The notes beneath the pieces are model-generated. The model did no database searches, was not told where the DNA came from, and saw nothing but the letters and a program-made list of their open reading frames with translations. Of a stretch of 6,145 nucleotides of DNA, positions 1 to 6,145 are shown one piece after another; position 1 is the stretch's first letter; each line of letters begins with the position of its first letter. Source of the DNA: an uncultured Opitutia bacterium (GTDB lineage Bacteria; Verrucomicrobiota; Verrucomicrobiia; Opitutales; UBA953). The position numbers were made by a program, and so were the translations under genes. Location: positions 1-6,145 of the forward strand of contig CAITUF010000004.1 of NCBI GenBank assembly GCA_903895475.1, given 5' to 3'.

Positions 1-551
1 GCCTTATTGAGGGCCACTTCGTCGATGGGTTTGCCGATACCACCGGCGGCGACGATGAGCGCCTTGGAGTGGAGCACGCGGGCATTGTCGGCATTTGAAG
101 AGCCAAAGACTGAGCCCACCCCCGCATGGCCAGAGCCCTCCACGACCACGATGTCTTTACCGTAGGCCGCACGGTCAAAAGCACGGCAGATGCGGTCCTT
201 GAGTTGCGGGCCGATGACCTCGGGGTTCTCGAGGTAGTGCTTAGTGAACTCTGGTCCGATGGCCACGGGCGACATGGCGGAGATCGGGATATCGAGGTTG
301 AAAAGTCCCTCGATGAGCAAGGTGTCTTCGTCGACTTGGTCATCGCCTGATTGGACGATGCGCTGGGCGATGGGTTTGATGTAGCCCACGTGTAGTCCCA
401 TCGTTTGCAGCGCCGCCGTGAGGCCGAGACACGTCGTCGTCTTCCCGTCGTTCATGCGCGTTGCCGCGACGAAGATCCGGCGCGTGTCGAGGTTCATCGG
501 GCTCATTAGCAAGCCCGGGATGTTGTCGGCGAAGCGCTTCCGGATGGCCAT
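1..551 (-). CDS. BioD-like P-loop protein, probable regulatory partner of Pta (C-terminus beyond window)
   Basis: The 183 codons visible read as the dethiobiotin-synthetase-like nucleotide-binding domain that forms the N-terminus of long phosphotransacetylases and also occurs as a stand-alone protein with a DRTGG domain. Seen directly: a P-loop TRMNDGKT at residues 31-38, of the same form as the BioD P-loop; KPIAQ at 59-63, as in the N-terminal domain of E. coli Pta; EGSGHAGVGSV at 138-148; and AAGGIGKPIDEVALNK at the cut edge. The DRTGG domain, if present, would lie outside the window. The ATG at 551 is 2 nt past the pta stop, so the two genes are almost certainly co-transcribed. No clear Shine-Dalgarno sequence precedes it. 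Inference: a cytoplasmic nucleotide-sensing or structural subunit for the adjacent Pta. A true BioD is unlikely given the Pta-type motifs and neighbour. Confidence 0.85.
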   Translation of the reverse strand, partial: MAIRKRFADNIPGLLMSPMNLDTRRIFVAATRMNDGKTTTCLGLTAALQTMGLHVGYIKPIAQRIVQSGDDQVDEDTLLIEGLFNLDIPISAMSPVAIGPEFTKHYLENPEVIGPQLKDRICRAFDRAAYGKDIVVVEGSGHAGVGSVFGSSNADNARVLHSKALIVAAGGIGKPIDEVALNK

Positions 552-553
552 GG

Positions 554-1609
554 TCAGGCAGCCGGTCCGTCCTTGAGGGTCGGGTAGAGGTAGGACTTAT
601 CGACGGCTTGGGCGGCGACGATGACAGCGGTACCGAAGATGTCGTGGGCGCTGGCACCACGGGAGATTTCCGCCGCTGGCCGTTCAAGCCCTGTAAGAAT
701 CTGGCCGTAAGCAGGGATGTCCGCGATGTGCTGGGCCATCTTCGAGGCAATGTTGCCGGAGTTCAGGTCGGGGAAAATCAGCACGCTGGCTTTGCCGGCG
801 ACGCTCCCCGTGACTTCCTTGGACTCCGCGGCAAAAGGGTTCAAGGCAGCATCGGCCTGCATTTCACCGTCGATGTCAGCGACGATACCGAGTTCACGGG
901 CCTTGCGCTTTGCCATCTCGGTCGCCGCTTGGACTTTCTTGATGGAGGCGAGGCGCGCATTGGCGGAGTGCGTCGAGTAGGCGAGCAGGGCGACCTTGGG
1001 CGTCGTATTGGTGAGGTGGCCAGCGAGGCCAGCGGTAGTTACGGCGATATCGGCCAACTGTTCGGCGGTCGGTTCGGGGATGACGCCGCAATCGGCGAGG
1101 AAGAGGACGCCATCACAACCAAAGCGGGCTTCTTCGGATTCGAGAATGAGCATGGACGATACCGTTTCCACGCCGGCTTGCCGTGGCATCGTCTGGAGAA
1201 TAGCGCGGAGGCCAGAGGCGGCATGGGTGGTGGCGCCAGAAATCAGGGCGTCGGCACCAGCCGTGGCCACCATGATGCACGCAAAGTAACTGGGGTTCTT
1301 GACCAACTCACGCGGGTCACCTTGCAGGTTGGTGTTGCCGTAGCGTTGGATGGATTCGAGCTTTTCGGCGAAGCTGGCGAGCTCGTCGCTACGTTCAGGC
1401 TCGATGACGCGGATACCTTCGAGGCTAATATTAAGGCGGGCGGCCGTGATCTTAATGCGCTGGCGGTCGCCGATGAGGATCGGTACGCCAAGCTTTTTGG
1501 TGACGAACTGGCGAGCGGCTTGGATGATGCGTGGGTCGGCGCCTTCGGGGAAGACGACCCGCTTCGGGTGGTTCTGGAGACGGGCGGAAAGGCGGGAAAT
1601 TAAGGACAT
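554..1609 (-). CDS. pta: phosphate acetyltransferase (catalytic domain form)
   Basis: Catalyses acetyl-CoA + phosphate = acetyl phosphate + CoA in the cytoplasm, usually paired with acetate kinase for overflow ATP synthesis or acetate uptake. At 351 aa it matches the short, single-domain Pta class rather than the 700-residue E. coli type. Family landmarks: VVFPEGADPRI near 18-28, SGATTHAASGLRAIL at 124-138, PEPTAEQLADIA at 178-189, FPDLNSGNIASKMAQ at 279-293, and the active-site stretch SRGASAHD at 316-323. In that stretch S316, R317 and D323 have the spacing of catalytic Ser309, Arg310 and Asp316 of the Methanosarcina thermophila enzyme, and R135 fits the conserved CoA/phosphate-site arginine. 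The ATG at 1609 gives a standard N-terminus, but the bases before it are pyrimidine-rich with no Shine-Dalgarno. The BioD-like gene follows after 2 nt. No acetate kinase gene is in the window. Confidence 0.96.
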   Translation of the reverse strand: MSLISRLSARLQNHPKRVVFPEGADPRIIQAARQFVTKKLGVPILIGDRQRIKITAARLNISLEGIRVIEPERSDELASFAEKLESIQRYGNTNLQGDPRELVKNPSYFACIMVATAGADALISGATTHAASGLRAILQTMPRQAGVETVSSMLILESEEARFGCDGVLFLADCGVIPEPTAEQLADIAVTTAGLAGHLTNTTPKVALLAYSTHSANARLASIKKVQAATEMAKRKARELGIVADIDGEMQADAALNPFAAESKEVTGSVAGKASVLIFPDLNSGNIASKMAQHIADIPAYGQILTGLERPAAEISRGASAHDIFGTAVIVAAQAVDKSYLYPTLKDGPAA

Positions 1610-1710
1610 GGAAAGGGAGTCGGCACGGGGCCGTCAGTGGTTCTATTAGAGCCAAAAGCCGTGGCAGGGCGAGGCAGAAGGCGCTCACCTTGCGAACCGT
1701 TGTCCGAGAG
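1610..1710. other. 101-nt intergenic spacer upstream of pta
   Basis: This is the longest non-coding stretch, between the M60 peptidase stop and the pta start. It is the most likely place for a promoter driving pta and the BioD-like gene. Read on the minus strand, a TCTAAT hexamer (plus-strand 1645-1650) differs from the TATAAT consensus at one position and lies about 35 nt before the pta ATG. No convincing -35 box sits at 16-19 nt from it. I found no strong hairpin with a T-run that would serve as an intrinsic terminator for the upstream gene, and no tRNA-like or riboswitch-like fold. Confidence 0.3.
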
Positions 1711-3168
1711 TCACTTACCCGCTGGAGCGGGTGGCGTATAGGTGAAGGCGGGGAAGCCCTTGAGGGCCTGCTTAGTCTCGGCCGTCACGGGGTAGCCGAG
1801 CTTCGTGAAGAAATCAGCGACGTCCGCCTTGGCGGCTTGGCCATAGCGGATGACGAAGCTGTTCTGCTTGGAGGGAACATCGCCTGACGCCGGATTCTGG
1901 GCGTAGGATCGGAGTGTGCTGCGGATGGGTTCCCAGCCGTGGGCTTCGATGAGCACCATGAAGGGGGCTAACTGCTCGAACGCCCCCATGTTGGGAGGGT
2001 TAGCGAGGCGCTTGGCCATGTTGCCATGGAGGTCCTTGATTGATCCATGGCCTGTGCCGCGGGGAAGTCCGACCAGTTTCTCCATACAGTATAGCGAGAA
2101 GAGATTCACAGTTACCTCGGTCTGGCCAGGGAAGGTCCAGTCGGTGCGCTGGTGATTGTGGCCGAGCTCATGGAAGAAGCCCCAGTTGCCCTTGGTCGAT
2201 AACTTTTGCAGATCGACGATATCGGCTTCACTGGGGTTGATGAAGCACATGAACGGGTAGCCTGAGTGCATGAAGCCGGCTGAGATTTGGATGTCGGGAA
2301 CCACGCGTTCCGGGGCGAAGCGCTCGAGTGCGACGAGGTCGTCCTGCAGTTTCATCGCCTTATCCCACCACTCGGTGAGGGGCTTGGGGTCGGCAATCTG
2401 GGCAACGGTGCCGCGGCGAACGTGGAGGATGGCGTGCTTGGCGACAAACGTCACCCAAGGGGCGGGCGAATTGGCCAGGGACTGCTTCCAGCTTTCGGGC
2501 GTATCCTTGCCGAGTACATACGTCGGCATGGCAACGGCGTTGGCGAAGGCCAGACCTGGAGCGGCTTTGACTGGCTGGGCGGGGGCTTGGGCGGCTTTGC
2601 GTCCGGGGCCGGCTCCAGCGTTGCGGACTTGGATAAAGAGCTGCCCGCCGAAGGCGTTGGCGATCTTGTTCTCTCCGGGTTTTAGTTCGAAGGTCCGCGT
2701 GATGACGGGGAAGCGGCTCCATTTTTCGAGCTTCAGCAGGCTATCGCGGTGGCAGCCGACGACGATGCGGACCGTGCGGCCTTCAGGCAGGGACGGGGCG
2801 GTAACCGTGACGATCTCGCCGGGCGCGGCGTACAGTCCGGTTTCCTGCCAGACTTCGGGGCTCGTCGCGAGGTTGGGCGCGTTGCCGAGGGAGGTGTCCC
2901 AGCGGGAAACGAGGTTCGCATCGTAGGCCACGGTGCGCGTGACGCGTTCCTTGGCTTCGACCGCGCCCGGGAAATCCTTGGCCGCGGTGTGGGCGGTGAC
3001 CTGCTCGGCCGGCAACGACATATAAGTTTGGATGCTCTTGTGTAGTTCGCTGCGGTCAGCCTCGACTGGCTGGACGAAGCCGGCCTTAGGCTTTGGGATG
3101 ATGTCTTCAGGCTTGGTCGCCGCGAAGGCCGCGGAGGCGAGAAGGAGGAGGGTGCAGGTGCGGAGCAT
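1711..3168 (-). CDS. secreted M60-like (enhancin-type) zinc metallopeptidase
   Basis: A 485-aa protein of the peptidase M60 family (enhancin-like), whose characterised members cleave mucin-type or other glycosylated proteins outside the cell. The start MLRTCTLLLLASAAFA is a typical signal peptide, cleaved after about residue 16. Residues about 106-182 form the M60 N-terminal beta domain (TGLYAAPGEIVTVTAP, GGQLFIQV). An Ala/Pro-rich linker follows at 183-204, then the catalytic region with QISAGFMHSGYPFM at 294-307, HELGHNHQ at 333-340 and the third zinc ligand E351 in TEVTVN. This fits the family motif HExxHx(8-28)E. FGWP-type elements near the C-terminus are degenerate (HGWEP, LGYP). I chose the ATG at 3168, 4 nt after the phosphoesterase stop. 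The longer reading from 3303 would overlap that gene and bury the signal peptide. The natural substrate is unknown, and no carbohydrate-binding module is visible. Confidence 0.88.
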   Translation of the reverse strand: MLRTCTLLLLASAAFAATKPEDIIPKPKAGFVQPVEADRSELHKSIQTYMSLPAEQVTAHTAAKDFPGAVEAKERVTRTVAYDANLVSRWDTSLGNAPNLATSPEVWQETGLYAAPGEIVTVTAPSLPEGRTVRIVVGCHRDSLLKLEKWSRFPVITRTFELKPGENKIANAFGGQLFIQVRNAGAGPGRKAAQAPAQPVKAAPGLAFANAVAMPTYVLGKDTPESWKQSLANSPAPWVTFVAKHAILHVRRGTVAQIADPKPLTEWWDKAMKLQDDLVALERFAPERVVPDIQISAGFMHSGYPFMCFINPSEADIVDLQKLSTKGNWGFFHELGHNHQRTDWTFPGQTEVTVNLFSLYCMEKLVGLPRGTGHGSIKDLHGNMAKRLANPPNMGAFEQLAPFMVLIEAHGWEPIRSTLRSYAQNPASGDVPSKQNSFVIRYGQAAKADVADFFTKLGYPVTAETKQALKGFPAFTYTPPAPAGK

Positions 3169-3172
3169 GGGG

Positions 3173-4405
3173 TTAGCGGGTAAGTTCGAGTTGGGTGAGC
3201 AGGGCGCCGGTTTCTGCGCCGAGGAGTCGTACGGTGCAGGCCTTGGGTGTGACCTTAAAAAGCATTGCGGTGCCTTGTTCTTTGCCGGTGGGCTTCGGTC
3301 CACCGCCGATGAGCACGGGGAAGGGTGGGGTGGAGGTCACGGTACCATCGCTGAATTGGCTATCCGCTGGGCTGGCCTTGAAGCGAACGGTCAGGGGTTG
3401 GTTCTTGGGCAGGAGTTTCCAGCCATGGTCATGGCCAGCGAAGGCCGCATCCACCTTGCCCTCCGCGAGGACTTCTGTCCATACCTTGCGAGCGTGTTCC
3501 GAGTTCCAGATGTTGTCGTTGAAGAGCGGGATGTGCGACAAGAAGAGCCGCCAGCGGCCTTGGGCGGCGGGTGAGGCCAGTTCGGAGCGCAACCAAGGCG
3601 TCTGGCGTTCGCGCAAGACGTTAAAAACCTCTTTCTTCTTTTCAAAGTCTTCCCCGGTGTCGGCGAACAGTAGGAACGCGGGTCCAGCGGCGAAGGCAAG
3701 GGTGACGTCTTGTTCGCCTAAAGGTGCGTCAGCCTGCAAGCGTGGAGCCACGAAGAGTCGAGCGAGTTGCGGGGCGAAGGGTCCGCGGAGGTCGTGGTTG
3801 CCGCGCACATACAGCATCGGTTTACGCGCAGCGTCCAGGCGGCGGACGAAGCCGTCAAGGGTCCGGAAGACGCGATCAGCCTGGTTCTTAGTCTGTGGGT
3901 CGTTCCAGCAGTCGCCGAGGAGGACGGAAAACTCAAAGCTGTCAGTCGGGACGTGCGTGAGGACGCGGTCGAGCGTTGCCAACTGGTCATGGACGTCGTT
4001 GAAGATCGCGAAGCGAAGCTCGGGCGCGGCTGGGTCGAGGGTCCGGAACTCCAGCCAGGGCCCAGCTTTACCGTCGATGATGACTTGGTAAGCACTCAGT
4101 CCGCCCGCAGGTAGGCCTTGGAGGCGGGCGGTCCAACGTGTCCAGGGTGTTCCGGGGATAGCGAGCGCTTCGGCGGTCAACGGTGCAGGGGCCTTGGCCT
4201 GCGGGTTCGCGGGCCGCACTTGAATGGCGACGTTCTTGGCGGTCTGGCTGACGAGGCAGACGGACATGGCGTCCGCTGCGGGGTGCTGGAGGTAGGGCCC
4301 GATGTGCACAGGCAAGGGTTCCTCCGGCACGTTCTGTGCCGAAAGCATGGCGACCATCAGCCAGATCATTGCCAGGGCGGGGAAGCGAAGCACGCCGGTA
4401 TGCAA
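3173..4405 (-). CDS. secreted calcineurin-like metallophosphoesterase
   Basis: A binuclear-metal phosphoesterase, 410 aa from the longest start. The N-terminus has a hydrophobic signal segment (IWLMVAMLSA, about 14-23) suggesting export. Residues about 33-122 look like a fibronectin-III-type domain, as in purple acid phosphatase relatives. The catalytic domain follows with its metal motifs in order: FNDVHD (D137, H139), LLGDCWND (D165, N168), RGNHD (N203, H204), SHIP (H291) and GHDHGW (H325, H327). The tyrosine of the purple-acid-phosphatase GDxxY motif is absent, so it is better called a general metallophosphoesterase. The start is uncertain: 4405 is TTG, 4393 is GTG (giving MLRFPALAMIWLMVAMLSA, a better signal peptide), and 4369 is the first ATG. 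The gene ends 4 nt before the M60 peptidase ATG, so the two are probably translated from one transcript and exported together. The substrate cannot be told from sequence. Confidence 0.9.
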   Translation of the reverse strand: MHTGVLRFPALAMIWLMVAMLSAQNVPEEPLPVHIGPYLQHPAADAMSVCLVSQTAKNVAIQVRPANPQAKAPAPLTAEALAIPGTPWTRWTARLQGLPAGGLSAYQVIIDGKAGPWLEFRTLDPAAPELRFAIFNDVHDQLATLDRVLTHVPTDSFEFSVLLGDCWNDPQTKNQADRVFRTLDGFVRRLDAARKPMLYVRGNHDLRGPFAPQLARLFVAPRLQADAPLGEQDVTLAFAAGPAFLLFADTGEDFEKKKEVFNVLRERQTPWLRSELASPAAQGRWRLFLSHIPLFNDNIWNSEHARKVWTEVLAEGKVDAAFAGHDHGWKLLPKNQPLTVRFKASPADSQFSDGTVTSTPPFPVLIGGGPKPTGKEQGTAMLFKVTPKACTVRLLGAETGALLTQLELTR

Positions 4406-4410
4406 GCCCT

Positions 4411-4441
4411 TAGCGGAGGGGTTTAAAGCGCAAACCCGCTA
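4411..4441. repeat. imperfect inverted repeat between purU and the phosphoesterase gene
   Basis: TAGC (4411-4414) plus GGGTTT (4419-4424) pair with AAACCC (4432-4437) plus GCTA (4438-4441), giving a 10-bp stem with a one-sided 4-nt bulge (GGAG) and a 7-nt loop. It fills most of the 52-nt gap after purU. No T-run follows on the minus strand, so it is not a classical intrinsic terminator. It could be an mRNA-processing or stability stem, a weak terminator or an operator. Chance cannot be excluded. Confidence 0.4.
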
Positions 4442-4457
4442 TTGAGCGAAACATCTC

Positions 4458-5312
4458 TTAACGGAAGACCACCGTCTTGTGGCCCGCCAGTAGGACGCGG
4501 TCTTCGACGACGGCACGGAGGCCGCGGGCGAGGACGACTTTCTCGATGTCCTTGCCGAGTTGCACCATGTCTTCGGGGGTATCCGAATGGTCGACGCGAA
4601 TCACGTCCTGTTCAACGATGGGGCCTTCGTCGAGCTCGGGGGTTACAAAGTGACAGGTCGCACCGATTAATTTCACGCCGCGGCGGTGTGCTTGGTGGTA
4701 GGGCTTGGCGCCAGCGAATGACGGCAGGAAAGAGTGGTGAATATTGAGAATCTTCCCGGCGAAGTTGCGACAGAGTTCTTCGTCCAACACCTGCATGTAG
4801 CGTGCGAGCACGATGAGGTCGGCTTTTTCGTCGCGGAAGATCTGCTCCATGCGGCGATAGGCGGCGTGCTTGTTCTCCGGCGTCACGGGGACGAAATGGA
4901 AGGGGATGCCGTGGGCTTCCACGACCTTGCGGTGGGCTTCGTGGTTGGAGACAACGCACGGCACGATGAAGCGGAAGTCCTGGGAGACCTGCCGCGCGAG
5001 TAAGTCGTAAAGGCAGTGCTCTTGCTTGGAGCAGAGAAGGATAACGCGGCGTGGTTTGTCTGAGTCCGACAGCGTCCACTCCAGGCCAAACTGCTTAGCC
5101 AAGGGGCTGAAGTGCTGGCCGAAGGCCTCGGGCGGGAAATCCAGGGACGAGGCCTTGATCTCCATGCGCATAAAGAAGCGCGCCAGTTCGTGTTCCGTGT
5201 GCTGGCTGGCTTCGGTGATCCAGCCCTTGTGTTGGGCCACGAACGACGAGACCGCTGCCACGATGCCAGAGGCGTCGGGGCAGGAGAAACTCAGGGTCAG
5301 CGTGCGGTCCAT
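4458..5312 (-). CDS. purU: formyltetrahydrofolate deformylase
   Basis: Hydrolyses 10-formyl-tetrahydrofolate to formate and tetrahydrofolate in the cytoplasm, balancing the one-carbon pool and supplying formate for PurT-dependent purine synthesis. At 284 aa it matches the usual family length. Residues about 4-82 are the regulatory ACT domain (SFSCPDASGIVAAVSSFV), and about 88-284 are the formyltransferase-fold hydrolase. The formyl-folate site is clear: NIHHSFLPSFAGAKPYHQAH from 190, with N190 and H192, and D228 in ELDEGPI, the Asn-His-Asp triad at the spacing seen in GAR transformylase. LARYMQVL at 169-176 is also typical of PurU. The ATG at 5312 gives the standard ACT-domain start. No Shine-Dalgarno sequence or riboswitch is visible in the 45 nt upstream. 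It sits between genes for exported hydrolases with no evident functional link, so its place may be fortuitous. Confidence 0.96.
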   Translation of the reverse strand: MDRTLTLSFSCPDASGIVAAVSSFVAQHKGWITEASQHTEHELARFFMRMEIKASSLDFPPEAFGQHFSPLAKQFGLEWTLSDSDKPRRVILLCSKQEHCLYDLLARQVSQDFRFIVPCVVSNHEAHRKVVEAHGIPFHFVPVTPENKHAAYRRMEQIFRDEKADLIVLARYMQVLDEELCRNFAGKILNIHHSFLPSFAGAKPYHQAHRRGVKLIGATCHFVTPELDEGPIVEQDVIRVDHSDTPEDMVQLGKDIEKVVLARGLRAVVEDRVLLAGHKTVVFR

Positions 5313-5357
5313 GCCGGAGGATGGCCACGGGGGCGGCCCCGCGTCAAGACCGCGTCC

Positions 5358-6145
5358 TTATTGGGCGTTCGTGGTCTGGTTATCGCCTTGCGCCTCGTCT
5401 TTGCCGGCCATGGCCTCGTTCTTGGAGCCGAAGAGGGTAGACTTTGCGGGCTTAGCACCAGGCTTAGTCGGCGGGAAGTTGGCGGGCAGCCACGGCTTGA
5501 GCGGCGTGAGCATCGTCTTCATCGAGTCGGTGTACGGCCAGCCGAAGTTCGCGAAGTAGGGGCCGAGGTTGGCGCCCGCTTCCTGAGACCACGTCCGTAC
5601 GAAGATGTCCTTCTTACGTTCGTCGGAATCATGTTTCGAGAGCGCCCCAAGGGCTTCTTTGATCTTCTTTTCTTCCTTAAAGATTTCGGCGAGGCGAGTC
5701 TCGGCCGCGGCTTTATCACCTTCCTTCTTCTCCCGAACGGCCGCTTTGATTTTCAGGTCAAGCTGGTGTTTCTCCTTATCGAGGGCTTCCTGTTGCTTTT
5801 CCACTTCACGCCCGGCAATCCCCAGATTCTTCTTCACCATGCCATCAGCTTTCTTGATGTCCTTGCGGTCGCTGAGCTCGGCGAAGGTCTGCTGCAGGCT
5901 GATCCAGCCGAACTGCTTCACGGGGTGGTAGTACTGGGAAAGTAGGTGGAAGGCTGAGTCGGCATGGGCCTTCGGGTCGAGCGCCATTTCGGCGGCCATC
6001 GCGGCCATGTCTTCACCGTGGCCATCGCCGAGTTTTTTACCGGCAATCTTCTCCATGCAGTATAAGGCGAACAGGTTGCAGGTGACCTCGGTGTAGCCAG
6101 CGTAGGTCCAGAGGCTCGATTGGTGGTTGTGGCCGAGTTCGTGAA
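5358..6145 (-). CDS. second M60-like metallopeptidase with coiled-coil insertion (N-terminus beyond window)
   Basis: The last 261 residues of an M60/enhancin-like peptidase. The visible part opens exactly at the zinc motif HELGHNHQ (6120-6143) and continues to TEVTCNLFALYCMEK, with the third ligand Glu in TEV. It aligns residue for residue with the same region of the complete paralogue at 1711-3168. Further on, FGWISLQQTFAEL and DIFVRTWSQEAGANLGPYFANFGWP fit the conserved M60 C-terminal half better than the paralogue does. Between these two blocks lies an insertion of about 85 residues (5616-5870), very rich in Lys, Glu and Ala, predicted by eye to be a helical hairpin. After PANFPP the protein ends in a Lys/Ala/Gly/Asn-rich tail. 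The frame stays open to the window edge, so the Met at 6056 is internal and not the start. A signal peptide would be expected outside the window. The stop is 45 nt before the purU ATG. Confidence 0.85.
   Translation of the reverse strand, partial: HELGHNHQSSLWTYAGYTEVTCNLFALYCMEKIAGKKLGDGHGEDMAAMAAEMALDPKAHADSAFHLLSQYYHPVKQFGWISLQQTFAELSDRKDIKKADGMVKKNLGIAGREVEKQQEALDKEKHQLDLKIKAAVREKKEGDKAAAETRLAEIFKEEKKIKEALGALSKHDSDERKKDIFVRTWSQEAGANLGPYFANFGWPYTDSMKTMLTPLKPWLPANFPPTKPGAKPAKSTLFGSKNEAMAGKDEAQGDNQTTNAQ

Noticed and set aside
461..1603. 380-codon open frame on the plus strand
   Set aside because: It runs antisense to pta across its whole length. The translation is Gly/Asp/Arg-rich with no recognisable motif, as expected for a shadow frame in GC-rich DNA.
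1645..1650. Promoter -10 box for pta as a firm feature
   Set aside because: The hexamer is close to consensus, but no -35 box is found at suitable spacing, so it is only mentioned within the spacer entry.
2270..2926. 218-codon open frame on the plus strand
   Set aside because: Antisense to the M60 peptidase, with no start signal or domain.
3169..3303. N-terminal extension of the M60 peptidase to an upstream start at 3303
   Set aside because: It would overlap the phosphoesterase gene by about 130 nt and put 45 low-complexity residues ahead of a clear signal peptide.
3195..4091. 298-codon open frame on the plus strand
   Set aside because: Antisense to the metallophosphoesterase gene, which has all its metal motifs. 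The product is Ser/Arg-rich and resembles no family.
5330..5340. GGGG-CGG-CCCC hairpin between the second M60 gene and purU as a terminator
   Set aside because: The stem is only 4 bp with a 3-nt loop and no T-run, which is readily found by chance in GC-rich DNA.
5313..5357. Riboswitch upstream of purU
   Set aside because: The gap is only 45 nt, too short for a known folate- or glycine-type riboswitch, and no conserved core is visible.
5112..5945. 277-codon open frame on the plus strand
   Set aside because: It spans the antisense of purU, the gap and the M60 fragment, all of which are well supported on the minus strand. No domain is visible.
6054..6056. Met codon as start of the last gene
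   Set aside because: The frame continues upstream through HELGHNHQ and TEVTCNLFALYC, which are core M60 residues, so this Met is internal.

Overview
The window holds six protein genes, all on the minus strand and tightly packed, so transcription runs from high to low coordinates. Two genes are cut by the window edges. In transcription order they are: an M60-like (enhancin-type) zinc metallopeptidase lacking its N-terminus; purU (formyltetrahydrofolate deformylase); a secreted calcineurin-like metallophosphoesterase; a second, complete M60-like metallopeptidase; pta (phosphate acetyltransferase, catalytic domain only); and a BioD-like P-loop protein of the kind fused to the N-terminus of long Pta enzymes, cut at its C-terminus. 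Gaps between them are about 45, 52, 4, 101 and 2 nt. I see no RNA genes, mobile elements, CRISPR arrays or integration signs.

The DNA is GC-rich. The clearly assigned starts have no Shine-Dalgarno sequence that I can see. M60-like peptidases beside secreted phosphoesterases, and a Pta catalytic protein encoded apart from its BioD-like partner, suggest a member of the Planctomycetota-Verrucomicrobiota group, perhaps an Opitutae-like verrucomicrobium. That placement is inference from gene content, not a phylogenetic result.

Region by region: 1-1609 is a central-metabolism pair (acetyl-CoA/acetyl-phosphate interconversion plus its probable regulatory subunit). 1610-1710 is the longest non-coding stretch and probably separates two transcription units. 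1711-4405 is a pair of exported hydrolases, M60 peptidase and metallophosphoesterase, only 4 nt apart. 4458-5312 is purU, which controls the one-carbon folate pool. 5358-6145 is the C-terminal part of the second M60-like protein, starting at its HELGH zinc motif and carrying a charged helical insertion that the first paralogue lacks.

Nothing here amounts to a clearly new system. The points most worth a second look are the two M60 paralogues bracketing purU and the phosphoesterase, the coiled-coil insertion in one of them, and the split Pta whose gene order is the reverse of the domain order in the fused enzyme.
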